From: Stenotrophomonas maltophilia
Lineage (GTDB): Bacteria; Pseudomonadota; Gammaproteobacteria; Xanthomonadales; Xanthomonadaceae
Direction of reading: 5' to 3'
NCBI RefSeq assembly: GCF_023518235.1
Contig: NZ_CP090423.1
Coordinates: 4,543,001-4,607,000 of the forward strand
DNA: 64,000 nt
In this document: positions 38,628 to 46,867 of the stretch, piece after piece
How the letters are laid out: the number at the start of each line of letters is the position of its first letter
Position numbering within the stretch: position 1 is the first letter of the stretch
The notes under the pieces: model-generated
Database searches by the model: none
Seen by the model: the letters and a program-made list of their open reading frames with translations, nothing else
Told to the model about the DNA's origin: nothing
Translations under genes and position numbers: made by a program

Positions 38628-39773
38628 ATGAGGCAACAACCGTTGATTCGAGGGGCTGCACTGCTGGCACTGCTGCTGGTCAGCGCGGCTGCGGCTGCAC
38701 AGGGCGGTGTCGCCGCGCGGGCTGACCAGGTGCAGGCCGTGACCGAGGCCAGTGCGCGCGAGGTGGCGGTGCTGATCGCGCAGCCGGGCTTCGCCGAAGC
38801 CGTGCAACGCACGCTGGCAGCATCGCCCGGGCACGAGGTGGCGCTGGAGGCGGTGATCGAGCGCTTCGACCCGGGGGCGCGTACCCGGGCCAGTGCTGCC
38901 TTGGCCAGCAACGATCAACGGCTGCGCCAGGCCAAGGGCCTGCCGGAGCAGGGCGAGGGCCTGCTGCAGCTGCGTGCCTACGTACCTGAAGGCCAATCAT
39001 TGGCCGATCCCGCTCCGCGCCAGTTGTGGGTGGCCAGCCTGCCGCGCGGTGATGACCGCCACTGGACCACGTTGACGGCCTACGACGCCCAGGGCCGCGC
39101 GCATGTGCTGGATGCGAAGCATGCGCCCTCATTCCCGGTGCTGATCGTCGATGTCGATACCCGTCGTTCGGTGCGCGAGGGCATGGCGCTGGTCAACGCC
39201 GGGTTGCGTGCACGCGGCCTGCAGTCGCCCGAGCGGATCCAGCTTTCGGCCGATGGCGCGCGTGCGTCGCTGGATATCACCCGTCTGGACCGCATTCGAC
39301 TGGCCGATGACCAGGAGCCGTGGGCATTGGGTGCGGCCGAGGTGTTCGCGGTGGTGTCCGGACTGCAGATCGGCAAGGCCGAACCGGAGATGGCCACCGT
39401 CGACATGCCCTACCTGGACTACGACAAGACCGATTACACCCCGCAGCAGGCGCTGATCCTGTGGGGCAACTACCGCTTCAACGCTGCCAATGTTCAGCTG
39501 TTCGAGGATGACGGTGACACCAACTATCAGGACCTGCTGGTGGCGCTGAGCAATGGTGTGAAGGCGGCACTGGGCGCGTTCGCACCGGAGTACGCGGTCA
39601 TCGCCGATATCGCCGGTGCGATTCTGAAGGCGATGCCGACATCGTGGTTCTCCAATGACATTGATTACGTGGACAGCTTCTATCTGGTGCAGCGCGGCCA
39701 GGCGTACACCGATCGCATGGGCGCGGCGAACAACGCCAGGGTCACGCTGACGCCGATCACACTGGTGGAGTAG
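38628..39773 (+). CDS. Secreted protein of unknown function (possibly DUF3103)
   Basis: A 381-residue protein with a clear signal peptide (residues 1-24, cleavage after AAAAA) and no other membrane segment, so it is exported. It has patterns such as VYVPEGQSLADPAPRQLWVA-like extended strands, PVLIVDVDTRRSVREGM, and an acidic C-terminal region (DMPYLDYDKTDYTP, FEDDGDTNYQDL). The arrangement is reminiscent of DUF3103 proteins, but this is a tentative match. The ATG at 38628 follows GGGGG. It ends five bases before the left terminus of composite element B. Confidence 0.65.
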   Translation: MRQQPLIRGAALLALLLVSAAAAAQGGVAARADQVQAVTEASAREVAVLIAQPGFAEAVQRTLAASPGHEVALEAVIERFDPGARTRASAALASNDQRLRQAKGLPEQGEGLLQLRAYVPEGQSLADPAPRQLWVASLPRGDDRHWTTLTAYDAQGRAHVLDAKHAPSFPVLIVDVDTRRSVREGMALVNAGLRARGLQSPERIQLSADGARASLDITRLDRIRLADDQEPWALGAAEVFAVVSGLQIGKAEPEMATVDMPYLDYDKTDYTPQQALILWGNYRFNAANVQLFEDDGDTNYQDLLVALSNGVKAALGAFAPEYAVIADIAGAILKAMPTSWFSNDIDYVDSFYLVQRGQAYTDRMGAANNARVTLTPITLVE

Positions 39774-39777
39774 GTCA

Positions 39778-40324
39778 GCAGGGCTTGCAGCCCTGCACCT
39801 GCAGAGGCTGAAGCCGAAGCCGAAGCAAGATCAGAGCGGCATTCCGCGGGATGGCGGGGTGGGTCCGGTTGCGGGGGACGGCGCAAGTACGTCCATGTAG
39901 CCTCGGTCGCCGCATCCATGCGGCTCACGCCCCCGCAACCGGACCCACCCCGCCTTCGACAGGTTCACGCGGCTGTGGGTAACGGCGACTGCTGGTACGC
40001 GCGGCTTTGGGTAGGTGTCGACCTTGGTCGACACGATTTTTCTGTCAGATATCGATAAACAGAATGGGGTCAGATCCGTTTTCCTTCGGAAAATGGATCT
40101 GACCCCGCATGTGTGTCGCCGTCACCGGCAATCTGTCGAAGGTGGGGCGGTGTGGGCTTGCAGGACCGTTGGCGCCATGGATGGCGCCATCGAGCCCCCA
40201 TGGAGGGGTTTACGGCGTGTCCTGCAAGCCCACACCGCCCCGCCAAACCCACAGAAAGCCAGAGCAGACGCTCCCGCAGTTGCAGTTGCTCCGGCCTCTG
40301 CGGGCGCCGGGCTGCAAGCCCGGC
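39778..40324. repeat. Composite palindromic element, locus B
   Basis: This occupies the 565-base gap between two convergent genes. The left terminus (39778-39808) is identical, inverted, to the right terminus of locus A over 31 bases. GAAGCC repeats follow (39810-39826). Palindrome B1 has perfect 25-bp arms (39853-39877, 39930-39954) but a diverged core. The spacer holds a SMAG unit (40011-40034), the box CTGTCAGATATCGA, and the GGGGTCAGATCC dyad (40066-40106). Palindrome B2 has perfect 22-bp arms (40144-40165, 40220-40241). The right terminus is at 40294-40324. This is the most complete copy. Confidence 0.82.
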
Positions 40325-40338
40325 ACCCACACAGAACC

Positions 40339-40563
40339 TCAACAGCAGCGGCCGCCGTTGCGTCCGCCGTAGCGCGCTTCCTGGCGCTCGCGGAAGAACG
40401 TCTTGTAGTCCATCGGCTCCTGATCCGGATGCTTCTCCAGCATGTGCCGGACATAGTTGTCGTAATCAGGAATGCCACAGCACAGCCGTGCGGTCTGCAC
40501 CAGGCGCCGCCAGATACGGCGGTGCGCCTGGTACTGCCCAACGGGAACCAGTTGCGTACTCAT
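40339..40563 (-). CDS. YbdD/YjiX-family small protein
   Basis: A 74-residue protein with the family pattern [20 protein letters not shown] and [14 protein letters not shown], ending in a cysteine pair. The family is the usual companion of CstA-type transporters; its role is unknown. The start ATG overlaps the cstA stop (TGATG), so the two are translationally coupled. Its stop is 14 bases from the right terminus of composite element B. Confidence 0.88.
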   Translation of the reverse strand: MSTQLVPVGQYQAHRRIWRRLVQTARLCCGIPDYDNYVRHMLEKHPDQEPMDYKTFFRERQEARYGGRNGGRCC

Positions 40564-42644
40564 CACAGATCCACCATTTCATGCGGCTTCAGCGCCACGT
40601 ACGGGGTCTCGCGGTCGCTGCGCTGCGGGTTGCGGCGAGCGGCCAGGATGGTCTTGATTGCATACACCAGCACCGAGGCCACCACCAGCAGGAACAGCGC
40701 GGTCAGGCCGGTGTTGACGTAGGCGTTGACCACGATCTGCTGCATCTGTGCCACCGACTTGGCCGGCGCGGTGATGGTGTCGCTGGCGATGGCGGCCTGG
40801 AACTTGTGCGCCTGTGCCAGGAAACCCTGCGCCGGGTTGCTGTCGAAGATCTTGATGAAGCCCGCATACGTGGTGCAGATCAGCAGCCACACGGCCGGCA
40901 CGGCAGTCACCCACGCGTAGCGGTCACGCTTCATCTTGAACAGCACCACGGTACCGAGCATCAGCGCGATACCGGCCAGCATCTGGTTGGAAATGCCGAA
41001 CAGCGGCCACAGCGTCTGGATGCCACCGAACGGATCGACCACGCCGGTGTACAGCAGGTAGCCCCACAAGGCCACGCAGCCGGCCGTGCCGATGATGTTG
41101 GCCGTCCACGATTCGGTCTTCTTCAGGGCCGGCACGAAGTTGCCCAGCAGGTCCTGCAGCATGAAGCGGCCAGCGCGGGTGCCGGCATCCACCGCGGTCA
41201 GGATGAACAGCGCTTCGAACAGGATCGCGAAGTGGTACCAGAATGCCATCATCGCGTCGCTGCCACTGGGAATCGCTTCATGCAGGATCTGCGCGATGCC
41301 GACCGCCAGCGTGGGCGCACCACCGGCACGATGCAGGATGGTCGGTTCACCAATCGCCGCTGCCGTTGCAGTCAACTGCTCGGGGGTGATGGTGAAGCCC
41401 CAGGTGTTGGTGATGTAGTGCGCGGCCGATGCGGCATCGGCACCGATCACCGCTGCCGGGCTGTTCATCGCGAAGTAGATGCCCGGATCGATGATCGAGG
41501 CCGCCACCAGTGCCATCACCGCCACGAACGATTCCATCAGCATGCCGCCGTAGCCGATGTAGCGCATGTGCGCTTCATTGGCCAGCAACTTGGGCGTGGT
41601 GCCCGAGGAAATCAATGCGTGGAAACCCGACACCGCACCACAGGCGATGGTGATGAACAGGAACGGGAACATGCCGCCTTTCCACACCGGGCCATCGCCA
41701 CTGGCGGCGAACTGGGTCAGTGCCGGCATCTTCAGTTCCGGCATCACCACCAGGATGCCGATGGCCAGGGCGATGATGGTGCCGATCTTCAGGAAGGTCG
41801 ACAGGTAGTCGCGCGGGGCCAGCAGCAGCCACACCGGCAGCACCGAGGCGACGAAGCCGTAGCCGATCAGCATCCAGGTGATCTGGGTGCCGGTGAAGGT
41901 GAACGCCGGGCCCCACACCGGATCGGCGGCGACCTTGCCGCCGTACCAGATCGCAGCCAGCAGCAGGATCAGGCCGACCACCGAGATCTCGCCGATCTTG
42001 CCGGGGCGGATGTAACGCATGTACACGCCCATCAGGATCGCGATGGGCATCGTCGCGATCACCGTGAACATGCCCCACGGGCTTTCGGCCAGCGCCTTGA
42101 CCACCACCATCGCCAGCACCGCCAGGATGATGATCATGATCAGGAATGCGCCGAACAATGCGATCGTTCCGGGCACCTGGCCCATCTCCTCGCGCACCAG
42201 GTCACCCAGCGAGCGGCCGTTGCGGCGGCTGGACAGGAACAGGACCACGAAGTCCTGCACCGCACCGGCCAGCACCACGCCCACCACCAGCCACAGCAGG
42301 CCGGGCAGGTAGCCCATCTGCGCGGCCAGCACCGGCCCGACCAGCGGGCCAGCGCCGGCGATGGCGGCGAAGTGGTGGCCGAACAGCACGTGCTTGTTGG
42401 TGGGCACGTAGTCCAGGCCATCATTGTTGATCACCGCCGGGGTGGCCCGGGTCGGATCGAGCTGCATCACCTTGTTGGCGATGAACAGGCTGTAGAAGCG
42501 GTAGGCCACCAGATACAACGACACCGCGGCGACGACGATCCACAGCGCATTGATGTGTTCGCCACGGCGCAGGGCCACGGTGCCCAGACAGAACGCGCCG
42601 AGCAGCGCGAGTGCGGCCCAGCCTATTTTGGAAAACCCTTTCAT
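40563..42644 (-). CDS. cstA: Carbon starvation protein CstA (pyruvate/peptide transporter family)
   Basis: A 693-residue membrane protein with about 16-18 hydrophobic helices. The conserved CstA block is near the N-terminus: [20 protein letters not shown], preceded by [12 protein letters not shown]. The family imports pyruvate (BtsT, CstA) and was first linked to peptide uptake under carbon starvation. The ATG at 42644 follows GAGAGAGC. The 260-base upstream gap, shared with the divergent pirin gene, shows no repeat element and must carry both promoters; I could not identify a CRP-like site there. Confidence 0.95.
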   Translation of the reverse strand: MKGFSKIGWAALALLGAFCLGTVALRRGEHINALWIVVAAVSLYLVAYRFYSLFIANKVMQLDPTRATPAVINNDGLDYVPTNKHVLFGHHFAAIAGAGPLVGPVLAAQMGYLPGLLWLVVGVVLAGAVQDFVVLFLSSRRNGRSLGDLVREEMGQVPGTIALFGAFLIMIIILAVLAMVVVKALAESPWGMFTVIATMPIAILMGVYMRYIRPGKIGEISVVGLILLLAAIWYGGKVAADPVWGPAFTFTGTQITWMLIGYGFVASVLPVWLLLAPRDYLSTFLKIGTIIALAIGILVVMPELKMPALTQFAASGDGPVWKGGMFPFLFITIACGAVSGFHALISSGTTPKLLANEAHMRYIGYGGMLMESFVAVMALVAASIIDPGIYFAMNSPAAVIGADAASAAHYITNTWGFTITPEQLTATAAAIGEPTILHRAGGAPTLAVGIAQILHEAIPSGSDAMMAFWYHFAILFEALFILTAVDAGTRAGRFMLQDLLGNFVPALKKTESWTANIIGTAGCVALWGYLLYTGVVDPFGGIQTLWPLFGISNQMLAGIALMLGTVVLFKMKRDRYAWVTAVPAVWLLICTTYAGFIKIFDSNPAQGFLAQAHKFQAAIASDTITAPAKSVAQMQQIVVNAYVNTGLTALFLLVVASVLVYAIKTILAARRNPQRSDRETPYVALKPHEMVDL

Positions 42645-42904
42645 GAGGTGCTCTCTCCCGGAAAGACAGGCAAAGAGTCCCGCGTGCCCCTGGCAGGGTC
42701 AATGTGCACGGGACCATTCTGCGGTAGTACTTTGGTCGTACGCAGGTTGCGTGGATGTGTGCGCCGGTGCGGGCGTGCGCCCTGCGTGCGCCGGACATGA
42801 CGCGCGGCGAACACCGGCAATGGAACAATCGGTTGCGGCGCCGTCCATTGGCCAGACGCGGTATGGCGTCCATCTTCACTGGCATCCATCCAACAGGAGT
42901 CGCC

Positions 42905-43756
42905 ATGAGCCTTCCCGAACCGGCGCGCGTGCTGCGCACCATCCGTGGCATGCCCACCTCCGACGGTGCCGGCGTGCGCCTGACCCGTGTCATCGGCGGC
43001 CCGTCGCTGCCCGACCTGGACCCGTTCCTGCTGCTCGACGAGTTCGGCACCGACCGCGCCGAGGACTACATCGCCGGCTTCCCGGAACATCCGCACCGGG
43101 GCTTTGAGACAGTCACCTACATGCTCGACGGGCGCATGCGCCATCGCGACAACCACGGCAACGAAGGGCTGTTGACTCCGGGCAGCGTGCAGTGGATGAC
43201 CGCCGGCCGCGGCCTGGTGCATTCGGAGATGCCCGAGCAGGAAAGCGGGCAGATGCGCGGTTTCCAGCTGTGGGTGAACCTGCCGGCGAAGGAAAAGATG
43301 ACCGACCCGAAGTACCAGGAATTCGCGCCCGAGCGCATTCCGGTGGTACGGCCGGAAACCGGCGTGGAAGTGAAGGAGATCGCCGGCACGGTCGACGGCA
43401 CCCGTGGGCCGATCGTGCAGCCGGCCACCGATCCGTTGTACCTGGACATCACGCTGGCGCCCGATCGCGCCTGGACGTACCCGTTGCCGGACGGCCACAA
43501 CGCGTTCGCCTATGTGTTCGAAGGGGCACTGACGGTGGGTGAGCAGGATGCCGCGCGTGATGTCGCCCGCCAGGAGCTGGCGGTGCTCGGCGGCGGCGAG
43601 CAGCTGCATCTGTCGGCCGGCAGCGACGGCGCGAGGCTGATCCTGGTGGCTGGCCGTCCGTTGCGCGAGCCGGTGATGCGGCACGGTCCGTTCGTGATGA
43701 ACACGCGGCAGGAACTGATGCAGGCCTTCGTTGATTTCCAGGAAGGCAGATTCTGA
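42905..43756 (+). CDS. Pirin-family protein (first copy)
   Basis: A 283-residue bicupin. The N-terminal cupin holds EHPHRGFETVTYMLDG and HRDNHGNEG, supplying the histidines and glutamate that bind the metal, then GSVQWMTAGRGLVHSEMP, the pirin signature. Some pirins act as quercetin dioxygenases and others as regulators; the role here is unknown. The ATG at 42905 follows AGGAG. It is followed by SMAG units. A second pirin gene of different sequence lies 1.6 kb away. Confidence 0.92.
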   Translation: MSLPEPARVLRTIRGMPTSDGAGVRLTRVIGGPSLPDLDPFLLLDEFGTDRAEDYIAGFPEHPHRGFETVTYMLDGRMRHRDNHGNEGLLTPGSVQWMTAGRGLVHSEMPEQESGQMRGFQLWVNLPAKEKMTDPKYQEFAPERIPVVRPETGVEVKEIAGTVDGTRGPIVQPATDPLYLDITLAPDRAWTYPLPDGHNAFAYVFEGALTVGEQDAARDVARQELAVLGGGEQLHLSAGSDGARLILVAGRPLREPVMRHGPFVMNTRQELMQAFVDFQEGRF

Positions 43757-43760
43757 GGGA

Positions 43761-43815
43761 TTGCGCCGGGCCATGCCCGGCGAAAGAAACCGGTAGCGCC
43801 GGGCTATGCCCGGCG
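43761..43815. repeat. Two SMAG-type palindromes in tandem
   Basis: The unit at 43793-43815 has a proper GTAG head. The unit at 43761-43781 has the same stem (GCGCCGGGC) but ATTG in place of GTAG, a decayed head. They lie between the convergent pirin and secreted-protein genes. Confidence 0.75.
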
Positions 43816-43872
43816 GACGTCCCGCGGGTTGGAGGCTGCGGGGACGCTGCCAGGCAGTCATCCCCGCCACCT

Positions 43873-44331
43873 TCAGCGACCGGCGGCCACGGCCGACGGG
43901 GTCAGGCTCATGCCCTGCGCCAGCTGCTGCAGCGAGCCCAGTTCCTGCGCGCTGTCCGGATACAGCGAAATCTGCGCGTAACGCCCTTTGTCGAGCTTGA
44001 CCACGCTGATGCGGCGCTCGGCGTAGCCGGGCGGCTGCTGGCCGCCCAGATCGGGCTGATACCAGTACAGCGATTCACCGCCGAAGCTGCCTTTTTCCTG
44101 GCGCAGCGAACGGTTCAGTGGAATGGCCGGGTCACGTGAACTGAGCATCAGGCTCAGCACTTCACGGCCCTCTGCGGTGGCGGCGCGGCAGACCAGGAAA
44201 TCGGCCTGCGCCTGCTGCTGCCATTGCAGGCCGCTGCTGGCCGGCAGCGAAGGGCATTCGGTGGGCGCCTGGGCGGCGGCCTGGGCCGCAGCGAACAGCA
44301 GGCTCGACAACACGACAGGCACGAACTTCAT
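43873..44331 (-). CDS. Small secreted protein of unknown function
   Basis: A 152-residue protein with a signal peptide (residues 1-21, cleavage after AQA). Two cysteines (PTECPSLP and FLVCRAA) may form a disulfide in the periplasm. No membrane helix or known catalytic motif is seen. The ATG at 44331 follows GGGGGA. The downstream neighbour is convergent (pirin) and the upstream neighbour is aqpZ on the same strand, 197 bases away. I do not recognise the family. Confidence 0.7.
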   Translation of the reverse strand: MKFVPVVLSSLLFAAAQAAAQAPTECPSLPASSGLQWQQQAQADFLVCRAATAEGREVLSLMLSSRDPAIPLNRSLRQEKGSFGGESLYWYQPDLGGQQPPGYAERRISVVKLDKGRYAQISLYPDSAQELGSLQQLAQGMSLTPSAVAAGR

Positions 44332-44528
44332 GCATCCCCCAAGGTGACGAGTAGGTTGGCTCGGCCCCCTGAGACCGGCGGCCATGGCATCCCATCCCCG
44401 GATGCCGCCCCGCCCGGCATGTGCACGGACGGTCAACTCAACCTTAACGGAACGTGAGCGATCGCACAATTCGCGGTTACAGACGTAACCATTGCGGCCG
44501 AGGTCGGCCGCAATGGTCAGGTTGCAGA

Positions 44529-45248
44529 TCAGCGGTCGTTGCCGATCCACTTGTAGATGATGCCGCCGATCGCGCCGCCCAGCAGCGGGGCGACCCAGAA
44601 CAGCCACAGCTGGCTGACCGCGCCGCTGCCGGCGAAGAAGGCCACGGCGGTGGAGCGGGCCGGGTTCACCGAGGTGTTGGTCACCGGGATGCTGATCAGG
44701 TGGATCAGTGTCAGCGACAGGCCGATGGCCAGCGGTGCGAAGCCCGCCGGCGCCTTGCCATGGGTAGCGCCCATGATCACGATCAGGAACACCGCGGTCA
44801 GCACCACTTCGCACAGGAAGGCCGCGGCCACGCTGTAGCCACCGGGCGACAGGGCGCCATAGCCGTTGCTGGCGAACGCGCCGGCCTGGCTGCCGTCGAT
44901 GGCAAAACCACTGGCCCCCGACGCGATCTGCAGCAGGATGAAGCCGGCCAGCAGGCCGCCGGCGACCTGGGCAATGATGTACGGCACCAGGTCCTTGGTC
45001 GGGAAACGGCCGCCGGCCCACAGGCCGACGCTGACCGCCGGGTTGAAGTGGGCGCCGGAGATATGGCCGAACGCGTAGGCGCCGGTGACCACGGTCAGAC
45101 CGAAGGCCAGCGCCACGCCGAGAAAACCAATACCCAGGGGATTGCTGTCACCGCCGAACTTGGCGGCCAGCACCGCGCTGCCACAACCGCCCAGAACCAG
45201 CCAGAACGTGCCGAGGAACTCGGCGGACAAGCGTTTACCCATGCTCAT
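44529..45248 (-). CDS. aqpZ: Aquaporin Z
   Basis: A 239-residue water channel with six membrane helices and the two NPA half-helices: HFNPAVS near residue 63 and SVNPARS near residue 186. A wide loop ([20 protein letters not shown]) lies between the halves, as in AqpZ. It passes water across the inner membrane. The start ATG at 45248 has AGGAG eight bases upstream, better than GTG 45257 or ATG 45242. A perfect CRP/Clp-type site lies 27 bases upstream of the start. Confidence 0.95.
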   Translation of the reverse strand: MSMGKRLSAEFLGTFWLVLGGCGSAVLAAKFGGDSNPLGIGFLGVALAFGLTVVTGAYAFGHISGAHFNPAVSVGLWAGGRFPTKDLVPYIIAQVAGGLLAGFILLQIASGASGFAIDGSQAGAFASNGYGALSPGGYSVAAAFLCEVVLTAVFLIVIMGATHGKAPAGFAPLAIGLSLTLIHLISIPVTNTSVNPARSTAVAFFAGSGAVSQLWLFWVAPLLGGAIGGIIYKWIGNDR

Positions 45249-45274
45249 GTGTTGCACTCCTTTGACGGTGAAAG

Positions 45275-45290
45275 TGTGATTTATGTCACA
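45275..45290. promoter_or_regulatory. Perfect CRP/Clp-type operator upstream of aqpZ
   Basis: TGTGA (45275-45279), six bases, TCACA (45286-45290): the full CRP consensus dyad. In Xanthomonadales the CRP homologue Clp, which responds to cyclic di-GMP, binds the same sequence. Its position close to the aqpZ start codon (27 bases) suggests it overlaps the promoter or lies just downstream of it, which would favour repression; this is inference. Confidence 0.6.
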
Positions 45291-45368
45291 TTTCAGTGAT
45301 CAGCGGGTGACTGTAGCGTCAACGCCGGGTGCAGGGATACACCTTCGGATGTGTGCAACACGCGATGT

Positions 45369-46232
45369 TCAGTACTGCGGCAGCGGGATGAACTCCTTGT
45401 CGTCGCCGGGGATGGTGCCGAAGCGGCCGGCTTCCCAGTCGTGCTTGGCCTGCTCGATGCGCTCTTTCGAGCTGGACACGAAGTTCCACCACAGGTGACG
45501 CGGGCCATCCAGCGGCTCGCCGCCGAACAGCATCGCCTTCACCGGCGTCTTCGCGCGCAGGCGGCCGACCGCGCCGGCTTCGGGAATGATCAGATGCTGG
45601 GCGGGCACATCCACGCCATCCAGCTGCGCCTGGCCTTCGAGGATGTACAGCGCACGCTCGCGATGACCGTTGTCGATGTCGATCTCCGCATCCGGGTCGA
45701 GGTCGATCGCCACGTTGAGGGTGTCGGCGAACACCTTCACCGGCGATTCCTCGCCATAGGCACGGCCGGCGATCACCCGCAGCCATGCGCCATTGCGGCG
45801 CTGCTCGGGCAGGGTGGCGGCGGCGTGGTGGTAGAACGCCGGTTCGATTTCCTCGTGCGATTTCGGCAGCGCCACCCAGGTCTGCATGCCGTGGATCGGG
45901 TTGTCATGGTCGCGGTCCGGCTGCGGGGTGCGCTCGGAATGGGCGATGCCACGGCCGGCGGTCATCCAGTTCACATCGCCGGGGCGGATCACCTGGTCCG
46001 AGCCGAGCGTATCGCGGTGGCCGATCGCACCGGACCACAGGTAGGTGACGGTGGCCAGGCCGATATGCGGATGCGGGCGCACGTCGATGGCCGTACCGGG
46101 GTGCATCAGGGCCGGGCCCATCTGGTCGACGAACACGAACGAGCCGATGCTGCGGGCCTGCAGGGTAGGGACGGCGCGACGGACTTCCAGGCCGCCGATG
46201 TCGTGCACGCGCGGGGCGATGATGGTGGTCAT
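45369..46232 (-). CDS. Pirin-family protein (second copy)
   Basis: A 287-residue bicupin with RPHPHIGLATVTYLWSG and GDVNWMTAGRGIAHSER, the metal-binding and signature blocks of pirins. The sequence differs clearly from the pirin at 42905, so this is a different subfamily and not a recent duplication. The ATG at 46232 gives the usual N-terminus; the frame is open far upstream, but that part runs through composite element C and is not coding. It is followed by aqpZ on the same strand, about 120 bases away. Confidence 0.9.
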   Translation of the reverse strand: MTTIIAPRVHDIGGLEVRRAVPTLQARSIGSFVFVDQMGPALMHPGTAIDVRPHPHIGLATVTYLWSGAIGHRDTLGSDQVIRPGDVNWMTAGRGIAHSERTPQPDRDHDNPIHGMQTWVALPKSHEEIEPAFYHHAAATLPEQRRNGAWLRVIAGRAYGEESPVKVFADTLNVAIDLDPDAEIDIDNGHRERALYILEGQAQLDGVDVPAQHLIIPEAGAVGRLRAKTPVKAMLFGGEPLDGPRHLWWNFVSSSKERIEQAKHDWEAGRFGTIPGDDKEFIPLPQY

Positions 46233-46386
46233 GCGGGCGTTCTCGCTGGCAGGGATCAGGCGATCAGCATCGCATGCAGCTGTGACGGGGACATGCCCCG
46301 TATGGGTAACAGGTTGTTCCAGCCAACGGCGCAGCCCCTCGTGGCTGTTGGTTGGTTGGTCGCGTAAAGCGGAAAGCCGCGCTTGG

Positions 46387-46860
46387 CCGGGCGGGTGGAT
46401 TGCGCAGGACACGCCGTAAACCCATCCATGGGGGCTCGATGGCGCCATCCATGGCGCCAACGGTCCTGCGCAACCCACCCGCCCGGCCTCTGACGGTTTC
46501 CGTGTGCATCCAGCCACGGAGAAGAAAATCAAAATCAAAATCAAACGCCGGTCGCTTCGCTCGCATCCACGCATGGCGTGGATCAAGCGTGTCGACCAAG
46601 GTCGACACCTGCCAGTCATCGCCGTTCACCCACCGTCACCGGGAAGCTGTCAGGGGCGGGGCGGTGTCGGGTTGCGGGGTGTCCGCGGCATGGATGCGGC
46701 TGCCAAGCCCCCAAGGACGGGTTTACGGCGTCCCCGCAACCCGACACCGCCCCGCCCAACAAACAGAAAAGCCAGAGCCGGCTGTTGCTCCGGCTCTGGC
46801 TCTGGCTCTGGCTTTTGCTTCGGCAGTTGCCTCTGCGGGTGCCGGGCCGCAGGCCCGGCC
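46387..46860. repeat. Composite palindromic element, locus C
   Basis: This lies in the 635-base gap between the second pirin and the beta-oxidation gene. Palindrome C1 has arms at 46387-46409 and 46464-46486 (one mismatch in 23). C2 has perfect 25-bp arms (46655-46679, 46732-46756). The spacer carries ATCAAA repeats (46527-46546) and two SMAG-like dyads (46563-46583 and 46589-46610) but lacks the GGGGTCAGATCC dyad. GGCTCT repeats (about 46790-46815) precede the right terminus (46830-46860). No left terminus is found; 46233-46386 shows nothing else I can name. Confidence 0.78.
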
Positions 46861-46867
46861 GACAAAC

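Noticed and set aside
42645..42904. Possible operator TACTTTGGTCGTAC between cstA and the first pirin
   Set aside because: The dyad is short and imperfect and matches no regulator consensus I know.
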